The notes under the pieces were generated by a model. It saw only the letters and a program-made list of their open reading frames with translations, made no database searches and was not told where the DNA came from. Positions 1 through 12,343 of a stretch of DNA of 64,000 nt are shown one piece after another. This DNA is from Lagopus muta (lineage: Eukaryota > Chordata > Aves > Galliformes > Phasianidae). Location of the stretch: the NCBI RefSeq assembly GCF_023343835.1, contig NC_064439.1:42401508-42465507 (forward strand), written 5' to 3'. The position numbers were made by a program, and so were the translations under genes. How positions within the stretch are numbered: the first letter of the stretch is position 1; each line of letters opens with the position of its first letter.

Positions 1-334
1 GGTCTTCAAGTACTTAAAGGAAACTTAGAAACAGATGAGGAACCGACTTTTTACACCATCTGATAGTGGACAAGGAGGATGCCTTTAAACTTAAAGAAGG
101 GAGATTTAGGTTAGATGCTAGGAAGAAACTCTTCACTCAAAGGGTGGTGAGGCCCTGTCACAGCTGCCCAGACAGGCTGTGGTGCCCCATTCCTGGAGGT
201 TCTCAAAGGCAGGTTGGATGGGGCCCTTGGCAGCCTGCTCTGGTGGGTGGTTGCCCTGCCCATGGCAGGAGGTTGGGTTTGGGTGAGTTTTAAGGTCCCT
301 TCCAACCCAAATCTTTCTGTGATTCTATGATTTT
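1..334 (+). repeat. CR1 LINE 3' end fragment
   Basis: The stretch follows the 3' part of avian CR1 elements in order: a 'tacttaaagg' segment, 'ggacaagg', 'gggagatttaggttagatg', 'ggttggatgggg', then 'aaggtcccttccaaccc' and the tail 'gtgattctatgatt'. It starts before the window edge, so its 5' end is not visible. The short open frames here (66-293 and 111-305) are by-products of the repeat. Confidence 0.85.
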
Positions 335-1060
335 CATCTCAGAATATTTTTTTTTGCTGACTATCGTTGATATTGAGGATGCAGAGAGAAAATAACGCAG
401 GTAATTGTTAATTATTTTTTTGAAGCATTCCCTGACTGTGCCAAGTCTCAAGTTGAGGAGCTGTGCCTGCCCAGGGCTGCATGCTGACCTCCCTGCACTG
501 ATTTCTGAGAAATCAGTGATTCCTGGTGATCCGTGGTCCAGCTGACACAGCTGTTTGTTCTGAGGAATGCCATGAAACCAGCTGGAGGCATCCCCTATCT
601 TTTGGAAGCATCTCCACCCTTAGGCTGCCTTCTTTGCATTGCCTGCAGGCTTGTAAACATGAGAATTAATGGTTTATAGTGGATGAGTGCTCTGAACTAC
701 ATAAATATACAGATGTATTTTTCTCCTAGTTCCATGATTTATCTGTTACAGAGGTGTTACAGGCTGACCCACAGCCCCTCATCCTTACAGCCCCATCCAT
801 AAGTCATGAGGTTTAAAAAATCATGTTGTAGAGCAGTGTGTTTATAGCCAGCCCAGCTTCAGTGGGATAAGGGCTTCTCAGGAAGGAAGTGCAGTGGGAA
901 TTATATGGTCTGGCTGCAAGAAGGAACAACATTTAGAGACCTGCATTTACTTACCATCCTTACCCAACCTTGAGAGAGCACTCGTCTCAGGGCAAAGATG
1001 TTGCTGCCTGAGGCTGGCAAGGAAATTCCAGCTCATCCACATACAAGGTACAGAGGTATG

Positions 1061-1236
1061 AAATCATAGATTCATAGAATCATTAAGATTGGTGCCACAT
1101 CCACACGGTTCTTGAGCACCTCCAGGGATGGTGACTGCACCACCTCCCTGGGCAGCCTGTGCCACTGCATCACTGCTCTTTTGGAGAAGAAATTTGTCCT
1201 AATATCCAACCTGAGCCTCCCCTGGGCAGCACTGGA
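1061..1236 (-). repeat. CR1 LINE fragment, reverse orientation
   Basis: It begins with the inverted CR1 tail ('atagattcatagaatcatt') and continues with 'cacctccagggatggtgac', 'cacctccctgggcagcctg' and 'cctaatatccaacctgagc', all standard CR1 3' segments read on the minus strand. Open frames at 1072-1443 derive from it and from the adjoining GC-rich sequence. Confidence 0.85.
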
Positions 1237-4200
1237 CAGCCAACTTTGCTGCCAGCTGTCCCTTTGGCACCAGCCGCCCCTGCTGCCCTGCTGCCCAGCT
1301 ACACACCAAGCCCAGGGCTTGGGGTGGCCCCAGCAGCTGCAGCCGCTGCAGGAGTGACTCAGGCACCTCACTGGGCCAGTGCAGGTTCTGCTGACAATAG
1401 GGTAAGCCACATAAATCCCTCTCATCCACATTGCAACTTCTGACAGGTGGTGTCAGCCATCCCTAAAGAGCAATACTCTGCACAGTCAAGCAGGATGAAA
1501 GAAATTCCTTTCAGCTTAGCCCAGTAAGATTCTAAAAAACACACTTCTTGCCCATTACCATTGGCAGAGCCAGATTTCTACAGGTTGAAGGAAAGTGATG
1601 AGCACTGAGTTGCACCTTCCAGCCATGTTCATTGAGCCCTCAAAACCACCTGCACAGTCTGACCCCAAAAGCAGCACTTCCCCAGCAGCACCCAGATGCT
1701 TTCCCTCCGAGTCCCACTCACCAGCATTCTTGAGCCCCAGTCCTCACCACAGGAGCCCTGCCAAGCCGCAAATATACCGCAAGTTATCATAAAGCTCATC
1801 AGTACCTTGATTCATGGTTCCTGACGGTGGTGTGACCAGAGGAGAATGCGATGCTGGTGGCTTCTGAGCTCCCGAGTAGCCTCTGCCCTTGCCTGTGTGC
1901 TTGCAGCAGGAACAGGGCTGCCCTTTTTATCTCTCCTGCTCTGAGGTGTCAGCAGGTCCATTGCCAAGGGGTGGTGTTTAAAGAAAGGAAGTTCCTGCAG
2001 AAGAAAAAAAAAATGACTACAACTCCCTCTGCACATAGTCAGCCCCTGAAGAACAGCGAAACTTAAATCCCGCCTCACGTGGAAGGTAAATTTGCACAAT
2101 CTGATGACAACTGGACAGACCCTTCACTGACAAATAGTAAATCATGGATTAGATGAGTAACGAGAATGCACTCGTGCCCTAATATCCAGGCTACTGGGAC
2201 TGGGCTAACTTCAAGAAGCAGCTCACAAATGTTCTTCATAAATGAAGAGTTTCCCATGAGGAACGGTACAATGTTCTTTGAATTTAACAGGATTTTTGTC
2301 ATGAGGTTTGGGACAGAAACATCCAATGCTGTGAGCTAACAGCCAGTGCTCCCACCTGTGGCAAAGCCCTTACCTGTGGGGTTGAGTGGAGGCTGGAGGA
2401 GAAAGTGGGTGGGAAGAAGAGATCAAGACTAAGTCCAGAAGGAACAAGAAATGTGGTGGATGGACCAGGAGCCATTGCTGGCTGAAGAGAGTCTGCCCAG
2501 GAGTTGCTGGACCCCATGTGCCCCATTGCCTCCTTGTCCTGGGGTGACCAAAGGGGGAGAGAGGAGGGCATCGCATTGAGGGCACAACAAATGGCACAGG
2601 TCATCAGTGACACGGGCACGGTGGCCAGGGGCAGAGAGAGATGAAAATGTTCCCTCAGATACTCCAAAGTGAAGGAGCAGCTCAGCAGTGGGAGCAGCCT
2701 CAGCCCTCCAGTGCTCCCCTATGCAGCAGCAGTCAATGCTGAGTGCTGCAGAGTGCTTTGACCACCAGCATAGGATGCAAGAGTAGCACATCTAAGAGTA
2801 GAAGCTCCCTAAATAACATCTCAGTGCTCTCAGTCACATGGTCTGATTTTTGTGCGGTTCTGTGTGGAGCCAGAAGTTGGACTCAATTATCCTTATGTAT
2901 CCCTTCTAACTTGGGATATTCTGACTCTACCTCCCTATGAAGCTTTCAAAGGCACCAATTTTTCCCCATCAATTCAGGTAGCGAGGTATTTGCTTTAGGA
3001 GGACCTGTCCATTCGGTGCCAAGTTAGCAGATTCCACCCTCCGAGCATGTCCCTGCTTGCTTCAGGAGCAAGTGAGATGTCCCCACTTGAGAGCATGACA
3101 GGCGCATCACGGGGCACGGAGGGTTCAGCACGCATTCCTAATCTCACAGGACATCTGTATGAACATCTGAGCTGGCAGCGTTTGCAATAGCCACAGCATC
3201 ACCCACCCTTCAGAGCCAGACACTGTGCTGCCTCTCAAATGTTTCACTATTGAAAAAGCAATGCAACTCCGGTTCACCTTTCAGCATCGCCTTCATTCTG
3301 TGCTTCTTTCATCCTAGAGGGTGGAAGACACTTTTGTTTAGAACTAGGATGGGATGAAGTAAAGTATGCATGGAATGTCAACGCAATAACACAACCAATA
3401 GTACGTGTGATCTGAACATTTACAACCTATGTTGCTGGTTTCCATTTGGTTGTAGCAACAACTAAAATCCACTTAATCTGAAGTCACTGACAGTAGCTTT
3501 CTAATCTGGTCTCAGCCTGCCATAGACGTCACTCCGTGTTTGGTTGAAGGCAGCTTCCATTGTCTTGGCACAGTAGTCTTACAGCAAAAACTACAGATTT
3601 TTGCAAACAGGAAGGGGCTGATGTCAGTAACGCTTTGCTCCTGAAAAAGGAATTACGTCGGTATGCACTGGAGGGTCAGTCCAGGCAGGGTGTGTATTCT
3701 AGTTCCGTAGGGTTTTGCAAAAGGCTGATTTCAACAAGATGCACGTTCTGATCCTCTGAGCCTCAGAGTTCAAGGAAAGACTGCTGAAATCAGGCGGGTG
3801 TGAGTTCTGCCCTTCAACGAACCTTTGTCTTTGAAGACAGCTGACCTTTACGCTGTCTCCAGGACTTCTTGGTTTACACCAGCACACAGGGGCTAGCTTT
3901 CATTTCTGTTTTCACTTTGTGCAGCTGCTGGTCTTCCCTGCTCCCGTTACCTTCTTCTGTGCTTTGTTATCATCTCAAATCAACAGCACTAAATTTGGAG
4001 CACCATGCAACGCTCCAGCAAGAGAGCATCCTCCCCCACCTCGTACCAGCTTGCTTCGCCAGAAACGGCTGTTATTAAATGCAATACACTCTGGGAGAGC
4101 CATTGGCAAGCTCTGAGAAAAGGGATTGTAGGAATGTTTTTCAACTACATGGCATTTACTTGTTCCATGTTGTCAGCAGGTCATCTCCGTCCTTCTTGCC

Positions 4201-7200
4201 ACCACTTCCCTCCTGCCCTTGCAGGATGGAGTGGGCAGAGGGCTGTGGTTCTGTGCTGTGGCTTTTTCCCATCTCTGTTTCTTGCTGTTAAAGACCTCAG
4301 GCCTCCTTATTTTTTTTCCCCAGTTGCAACAGTTAATCACTTCAATCAGGCCCATGAAAAACCTAATGTGCTCTTCTAATTAACAGAAGCAGGACATGAT
4401 CTTTTTTTCCCCTGGCAATCACCAGCCTGTTACTTATCGCTGCAGCAGAGCTTAAGCTCCCACAGTTCTGTTCCAGCTTGCAAAATCAGACACCAGAGGC
4501 TATTAGCCTTATCTGCACTTACCTGCAGAAAGGTTAAGTCAACTTATTAGCTGACACAAAATGCAACACAATGCAAACAAACAAAACTAGAATTCCCCAG
4601 TGGCTGCTCCCCTATTTACAAGCTTGCTCTTTGTCCCAGGTTTTGTTTATTTTGTGTATCAAAATGACGAGAGTAAGGCAAACTTCCAGAGCATTCCCAC
4701 AGGTACTGATGCCATGCAGGAACAAGAAGCTTGCAGTTTTAGTCAATTACTGGTCTAGTTAGGGAGACGTTGCCTTCTGTAACAGTGACACCAGACCTAC
4801 GTTTTTTATCACCGTTCAAGCATTTGAGTGGCTCCCATCGTGTCTTTTTTTAATTTCCTGCATCCAGAGCAACTCTCACAATCAAACGCAGATCAAAACT
4901 GGCACAGTCTTCTCTGTCGTTAGGAATTTCTTCATGGTGAGACACATCTACACGTAAGGAACCTGATGTGCTCTCGCTGCTTGTTACTCTCGAGGGAGCG
5001 CTGATCCCATCACTCCTCACTCATGCCCTTTCAGCACAGGCCATGACAGTGGCCTGTTGGCTACGCCCTGCGGGCATCCTGTCCTCCCAGGCAGGCAGAT
5101 TCTCCCCTAACCTGACGTGAGCTGACTTGTGGCAGCCGATCGGACGTCAGGGCTTGATGCAAGATGGCCAAGCCCAGACCGTAACCATTTCCAAGGCATC
5201 TGGCCACAGCTCATTCATAATGAGTTTCTCATTAGCAAATACTAAGACGTAATAGATACCAATAAGCTTGCAATGGAAACTCCGTTGTTTCGTTCTGATT
5301 TACCCATTAAGGAATGTTTGGACCTAATGTTATGGGTTTGGGTGCCAAGTTTTGGGCATTCATTCCAGCAGGAATGAAAACAGTCTCTGTACCCAACCCA
5401 GCACCCCTCAGAGGCAAAGAAGGCTTTTTGCCTCAAATGGAGACCAAAGCTACACACATCCCACACATCAGTTTATGGTCTTGTAATCCTTCCTCAGGCA
5501 AAAACCTCTTGCGTAGCTCTGAAGGAAAAGAGCTGCTTTAACAGTAAGCCAGAGTGCTAACATAACTCTTCTGTTATTTTTGAAGACCTTTCTCTGGCTG
5601 AGTTGCATGAGGCAAGGGCAGCCGCAGCATATGGGGCAACCCTGCCTAGAAATAGACCCTGGGATGTCAGAACTGTGCAGTGTGACCCTTAACTCTTGTA
5701 AAATCACTGGAAGCACCAAAATAATCACCTTGCAGGACTGAAAGGATTGCATTACTTTTTTGACTAAAATGGTTCAGGTCAAAGTACTACTTGTTCGCAA
5801 GATGCTTCTTTAAAATTATGTGCAAGAATTGATGAAAATACCTCTGCTTCTTCCAGGCAGCAGCTTCCTCTCTTGTGAAATCGTTCCTTTTTTAACCCAA
5901 GTAAATCGTCAGCACTTGCTGTGACGTGGGACAGGGGCCCCCAGATTGAGTTCTGTTCCATGCAAGGAGGAAGCTGCTTCAGCTTTGCTTGTGGCCCCCG
6001 TCCTTGTGGTAGAGGAGACGGTGGGCAACTGGCAAGTGCAAGTCATGGCCTTCTCAACCCTTTGTTGCAGGACACCGCTGGCCCCTTTCCCATCCTAACC
6101 CGCAGACCTGCTCCTCACAGCTCCACTCCATTGGCAGACCTGGGCCACAGAGAAAACCTTGCACCCCAGGAAGGCCTGCAAGCGGCCACAGCATGCAGGA
6201 CATCCTTGGAAAGGGTTCAGTGGGGCGGGTGCAGCCACCGCAGGGCCATTACTCCACCCTAGAGCCCTGAACCAGCTTCCAGGGTGCATGTGCGGCCACG
6301 CTGACTGATTGCAGTGTGGACACACATCCACGGCCTACACCTACAGCAAACAATATGAAAAGGCACGAGGAAAAAGGAGCAGAAGAAGGCTATAGAAAAA
6401 ATAAATGGTAAGGGCAAGGAAATCAACAGCATAAATATTGACTCAGCGATAAATAGTTTATCCATATATTTAAAACAGTTTCAGAGAACAAGGAAAATAC
6501 TGACTGAATGCCTTCCCACCTACAGGATATGTGTTTGGCTGCACATGTCTGACTGAGAAAACAGAAACTGGCCTGCCAGCTTCTTCAAGTGACATTTCTT
6601 CCTGCAGGGGCGGCACAGCTGCTTCCTGTCTGTCCCTGTGGGGATGCCCACAACACGTGTGGCTGCATGGATGGGCACAGCACGGTGGGCTTTGTGTCTG
6701 GGGACCTGCAGCTGTTTGTCCTGAGAAGCTGCTGAGGCAGCAAGCTCCCATTCACCCCTCTTTGCAAGATCCAGGTCATAGCCCTTCATAGCAGCTCAAG
6801 AAGCTCTCACTCGGATAGGCAGCTGGAACAGCTCCAGGCCCATTAGGATTTCTTAGGAAGCATCTTCCTGCAGCACTGGTTCCTGACAGCCGTGCCTGCC
6901 TGTTGCCTAACTTGGGAATGTCCTGAAGGGATCGAGTCACTTCAAACATCTCACTCGGCAGCATAAAACGTGGAATTTGTAATGACTTATTTTCCCTGGG
7001 GGCACGGCTTGCTGCTCCTAGCATTGCTGTAATTTACAAGAAACCCTGGCTGATGTTCAGGACGTGCACACGCACTGAGAGCAGGCCATGGCGCCAAGCA
7101 GAATTGCTCAATGCTTATCTCTTGATGCAGACCCGAAAGAACCAGCTGCTCCTTTCTCAGAGGAGGTGAGCAGGTGTCACGTTCAACATATCCAAGCTTC

Positions 7201-7849
7201 ATCCCAATTCCCATAGCTAGGAAGAAACCACAGTATGAACCAGGGAACACTGAGTGATGGGTTCGGGGTGAAGTTGTACACGTTTCTTCCAAATAGTGCT
7301 GGTACCACCCGCTGCACCCAGCTTACTGCCACTCCTCCCACTGCCCTCTTCCTTATTTCCATCGTAGTGGCCTCATCTCTGCAAGGTGTAGCAAAGCCCC
7401 TGCAAGGCCCGTGCAACATCTGCCCCAGTCCAGGAGCTCCCCGGTGCTCACTAACCCAGCACTGGCAATTTCACGGGACTTCAAGGGCATGCAGTGCTCC
7501 TGGGAGCTGCTGCTCAGAGCAAGTGTCCTGCATGTGCCAAGTGTTATGGCTGGATATTGTGGTGCTGCCTGTAACTGTGGACTCCAGGTGCTTTGGCAAC
7601 TCGCACTATCAGCAGCCATGCAGTAGGGCCCTTTTCCTTTGATAACAGTGCGTCTCTCTTCAAGCCATGAATGCATACCCAAGTGTCTATGACGGTTTCT
7701 GTGGTTAGCTATCACACCCCTGGTAGCCTAGGTCTGTATGGTACCTCAAAGAGGAACCTCCTTTCCATAACACAGCAGCACTTAATGGGAACTGCCAAAT
7801 GCGGAGGCAAACAAATTCCAGTATATGTGGTGTTGCCCATGAAATCTGT

Positions 7850-8130
7850 TCCCGGGTCACAGAAAGTCCAACTTCCTCCCCGAAGTGGGAGGTCACCAGT
7901 ACTAGACTGGGTCAGTTGATGTTTTGTCCAGTTGAGCATTGAAAACCTCTGTAACGAAGAAGCAGCCATCTGGGCAACTCAACTCCTGGCGAAATGTTTT
8001 TTTCCTGAATGCCATCTTGGAACTCTCAAGGCACAACCTGTGCCTATTGCCTCTTCTAACAATGTCTGCTAGAGAGGAGCCTGGTTCCACTGCCTTTGTG
8101 CCTTTCCTTCAAGCACCATCAAGACAGTGC
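7850..8130 (-). repeat. old, degraded CR1-like fragment
   Basis: Segments such as 'ccatctgggcaactcaact', 'ggaactctcaaggcacaac' and 'tgcctcttctaacaatgtc' align by eye with the older CR1 motif in which 'tggcgcaacttgaggcc' precedes 'cctcttgtcctatc', in reverse orientation. There is no intact tail. The assignment is by pattern only and uncertain. Confidence 0.4.
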
Positions 8131-8598
8131 CCACCCTGCCAACAGCTCAGGAACCCATTTCAGATATTACAGATAACATGATGATGCGTTTTCAGTGCCA
8201 AAAGATCTAGAAACAAAAATACCTTAGAAAGAGTACTGAAACATCTGGCCTAACAGTTGTCTTTTCAAAGTTAGAACATGTACTTCAGTCTCAAATATTT
8301 CATTTTTCCTCAGGACCACGCTGTTTTTTTAGGTGTCAGTCAAGTTCAGTCCCATGGCATTACTCTTCTGTTCTGAATCATTGAGACTTTCTTTCTTGAA
8401 AAATGTACTATAACAATTTACGGTGTTGCACTGCAGTTTTGCAATGCCATCAGCGCTAAAGGTCTCTGCAGGGTCACATGAGGACTGAATTGTGTTAGAT
8501 GGAATTTTTTATACAGCAGACTGCAGAACAATCTACTGAGCATATTCAACATACTCACATCTACCACTTACCACCCTTGTAAACATAATATCCTGTAA

Positions 8599-8650
8599 GC
8601 TGTCTTGATAAACACTGTCACTGAGCTATCTTGATAAACACTGTGACTGG
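8599..8650. repeat. two-copy 26-bp tandem repeat
   Basis: Two adjacent 26-bp units, 8599-8624 and 8625-8650, share the core 'cttgataaacactgt' and differ at three positions. A third unit may begin ('gctg') but stops at once. This is a small local duplication in intergenic DNA. Confidence 0.85.
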
Positions 8651-9329
8651 GCTGTTGTACAAATCTTTCAAGTAAATGACTCATTGTCAATGACAGTAGG
8701 GACACTTCTCATATTTTACGTATAGTCCTTTACCCAATCAAGTCAAACGACGCTGTAAGGTTCAACTGCAAGTACCATTTCATCTGGTTTTGTTCCCTGT
8801 GAAGGTATACAGGACATTATTTATCTTAGAATATAATACTCTCAGACCTTCCTCGTACAATAGAATTTTCAAACATTTCCCACAATTAACTCAAGAATAC
8901 TTCAACCTTTGTGAGCATTGTCATGAATCCTGCTGTTCACCACACACCTGATTGTTCTATTGTTTGAAGCATGACACGGCAGAGCCCTGCTTCACAAGAA
9001 TCTGATCACCAGGATGCTTATAAATCGGCTTGACAGTGAGGGAAAGGTGCGGGAAAGACTCACTGCCATCAGTGCCTAAGAGATGTGCAAACACAAGTGT
9101 GTTTTTGGGGAGATGTGTACTGAATAATCCTCTCCATAAATACTTGAGCTCAAGTGTGCAGAAGCCGCACGCACTGCTGTAGTTTCAGCATACAGACAAC
9201 CCACCTTCTGGCCTTGTAAGCCAAGGTTGTAGGATTGGTCATGATTTTCAGCCACCTCACAGTGTCCACCACATTTGCGTGTTAGTCTCACATCCCTCTT
9301 ACTGTGTGTGATTTAAAATATCTGTACAT

Positions 9330-9495
9330 AAAAAATTTCAGCCACTGAGGTTTGGATAGAGGAATGGGCTGCCTGGGAAGGTGTTCAAGATACGTTCAGG
9401 GACGTGGCTTAGTGGGGAAATACTAGGGGTAGGTGGGTGGTTGGACTGGATTATCTTGGAAGTCTTTTCCAACCTTGGTGATTCTATGATTCTAA
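9330..9495 (+). repeat. CR1 LINE 3' end fragment
   Basis: It shows 'gggctgcctgggaaggtgtt', 'ttggactggattatcttgga', 'cttttccaaccttggtgatt' and a tail of repeated 'attctatg' units, as in CR1 3' ends. It is strongly 5'-truncated. Confidence 0.85.
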
Positions 9496-11234
9496 GACAC
9501 ATTTGAAAATGACAACACTGCTTTTTGTGATCACCTCAGGTGCACTTTGGATGACCACACACAAACTATTTACAAGAAGCACCATTTGATCACGCAGCAA
9601 TTGCAGCCCCGGCCCTGTGCTGACAGGCTCCACCAAGCCCTGCTTACATAAAAGAGAGGAATTCCACCACCAATGTGCCCTGCTCAGCAATCTTTCCCTC
9701 CCACAGCTCTTGGAACTAAAAACTTAGTTTCCACTTCCAGCTTGTAATATTTATGAAGTCTTGGACAACATTTTCACAGTCCTAGTTTGTCTTCTACTGT
9801 CTTAAAAGTATCACAGAGGAAAATGTTGCTCAAGCTTTCTGTGGATGTACAAACATCTCCTAGACCTTGGCACACAACAGTGATTCTGAAATAAATGGCA
9901 GTTTTGAACTATAAAAAAGGAGGGGCAGCAACAATCAAACTAACCAATGAGCTCAAAAAGTGATTGGAATGGATAAACTTCTTGTTCCTGCACTCTAGCA
10001 CTGGACTTAGAAGTGAGCTTCATGCTCATCTGGTAGAAGTCCTTACCCGTGGCAATGCCAGGTGACAAATGAGCTAAGTTCTCCTCAGAACCTGGAAGGA
10101 AATTCTACATTTTGCTTTGGAGATTTGTGCACATTGAGCCAAGGGCAAAGAGCAAGGCACAAGGTTGGAAGCATGGCACAGCGCTGTGGGCACTGTGGCT
10201 ATCTACAGACCAGACATCTCAATCACTGCTGGTCTGGTCTTTCTCCAGCCACTTGCATGGAGGCTTACAGCTGACTGGTCATGCCTCAAAGCGACACACT
10301 GGGGTAAACAAACTAGGCTTGTAGCCTTTGTTATTTCTCAGTCACATGTGAAGGTCTAACGAGATTTCATAGGCTTGAAAATGCACAGTTCTTGGTTGTT
10401 GGCTCTGCAGACAGACAAGGGATGATGATGGGCCTTAGCTCCTACCAGCTGTTTTCTGCTCCCACCAAGGGGTTCAAGTGTGCAGGAGCAGGGGCTGCCC
10501 CAGGCTTGCTGCTGTTTCAGCCACTGACTGCAGCAACTTCCTTTCTAATGCCCTGAGTCATGGCAGCTCACTGGCAGCTCAGCAGATCCTGTGTCAGACA
10601 GAGCTGGCCAGTGTTTGCCTGCTTGTCTAGCACATGTGAATTAAGCCAATTCAAACCAATCCATCGCCAGTTATCAGCCAGCCTAATCAAGCAAGAAACA
10701 CCTCCTCCTCTGTCTGTCCCTTACTGAAACACGGCCCTGCTTCCAAGGCCAATGGACATATATCACTCAATCTGTCCTTGCTGGCCTCCAAAAAGCCCTC
10801 TCCACATTTATGAGGAATAGGCATTGGGAGCACTCTGTCCCCTTTCCCACCAATGCTGCTTTCTTTGAGGAAAAGACTTACGAGCACAGTAAGGGGGAAA
10901 AGCAAAGTGGCCTCTCAGGACACGGATGGCAAGCACCAGGAGCGAGGGCTCTCCCCTGAAGCAGCAAGGGGACAGCGACTTTGTAGCCATCTGATATCAA
11001 GAAGGAAAAGGCACAAATCCAACTCCAGTGGCATTTCCACCTACAAGTCTATTTTTACAATCCTGTTGGGCACGGAGCTGATCTGCCAGCTAATACAAAC
11101 ATGACAGGTCCTGATAATGAGGCTTGGGTTTTCTGCACATGCCATGACTATGACTCACTTTCTGCAGTTACAAGAAGACACAACTTGGCAAGCCCAGAGC
11201 AAACAAATGGTATCACCAGCATGATGCATACATT

Positions 11235-12343
11235 TTTAGGCATCATTATGATTCTTTATTAGGATTGCAGTCAAAAATTACCACAGAAAACAAGCGTGTG
11301 CAGGCGGGGGAAAGAAACCAACACCTTGTAAATGATGATTCTTGCCACATGTAACATACTGGCAGGCATCTCATTCTGGCAACGAAGAGTAATCACTGAC
11401 CCAAAACGTAGCACGAGAGGGAACCACTGATCTACTTAATTACATTGCACAAATGGAAAATAGCATCTTTCAGAAGTGGAAAAAAATGTTGCCTGAGAAA
11501 AAACATTTTTACTTAAAGCAATTGTCAGCTCAAGTGATGAGTGTTCATCACAGACATAATGAAGAGGGCTGCCTGATGACGCGGTGCTCTTCCCGTATTA
11601 CAGCATGACATACACAAACCAGAAATAGTGATAAAAAATCAGTGCTGGTTAAGAGTTTAAATGAAAAAGCAACCCCTTACAGTGAGCAACATGTCAGGAA
11701 TGGGAAACTGGGAATTAGGCAACAGACGAAGATGGCAAGTCAAAAGTGTGTGTGATAGAGGCAGCCAAAGGAATTAATGTAATGCTCCACCACCTTCCAG
11801 ACAATAGGAACCTGGAGCAAGCATGGGGCCTCTCCAAGAGGCAGCAAGGAAAATCACCACCAGCAGGGCAGAAACGTCCACAACCTTCAGTGCCTAGTTC
11901 TGCTTTCTTTTTCATTTTGGGATGGTTCCTCTCATGGAAAAGTACCAATGTACGGTCACCTTCCACAGCCACTATGTTTACTTTCTCCCTCCCGTCCTGG
12001 CACTGGGAAGGCTCCATCAGCGCAGGGTGTGAAGAGGAGGGGTGGCTGATAAGCTCTGGCTCTGGTTTCCAGACAACTGACTCAGACTGATCAGCTCTCC
12101 CTCAAGTTGTCACTGTTCCCACACCTCCACCGGGCACACGGAATGGTTGCTCTGGCCAACCATGGAAAACGCAATACGCATGACTTTGCAAATTGATGGA
12201 GAAACATGCAAGGGAGCTGGGCAGGTCTGACGGCACTCAGTAGGCTCTGGCACGGAATGAGAGAGTGCATGGTGTGAGGACCTGGCTGGGACCTGGCAGC
12301 AGCACTACTGAAGCATAATCCAAGCTGGAAATGGAGAGAGATG
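11235..12343 (-). other. TMEM42: TMEM42 3' UTR with candidate poly(A) signal
   Basis: Downstream of the TMEM42 stop codon, the first clear AATAAA I noticed on the minus strand is at 11255-11260 (plus strand 'tttatt'). It would give a 3' UTR of about 1.1 kb. The end point is inferred from this signal alone; other, weaker signals may be used. No coding potential is apparent inside. Confidence 0.45.

Larger units (their letters stand above)
335..11234. other. intergenic region downstream of TMEM42, no gene seen
   Basis: I read both strands for conserved coding segments with splice sites and found none. All open frames are short, lack recognisable motifs and overlap each other on opposite strands. 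The region contains CR1 remnants (1061-1236, about 7850-8130, 9330-9495), a two-copy 26-bp tandem repeat (8599-8650) and otherwise ordinary AT-moderate sequence. In mammals the next genes beyond TMEM42 are TGM4 and ZDHHC3; I see no exon of either, though a short isolated exon could be missed by eye. Confidence 0.6.

Noticed and set aside
1-11234. Search for exons of TGM4 or ZDHHC3, the next genes in the mammalian order
   Set aside because: No transglutaminase catalytic motif or DHHC cysteine-rich segment was seen in any frame.
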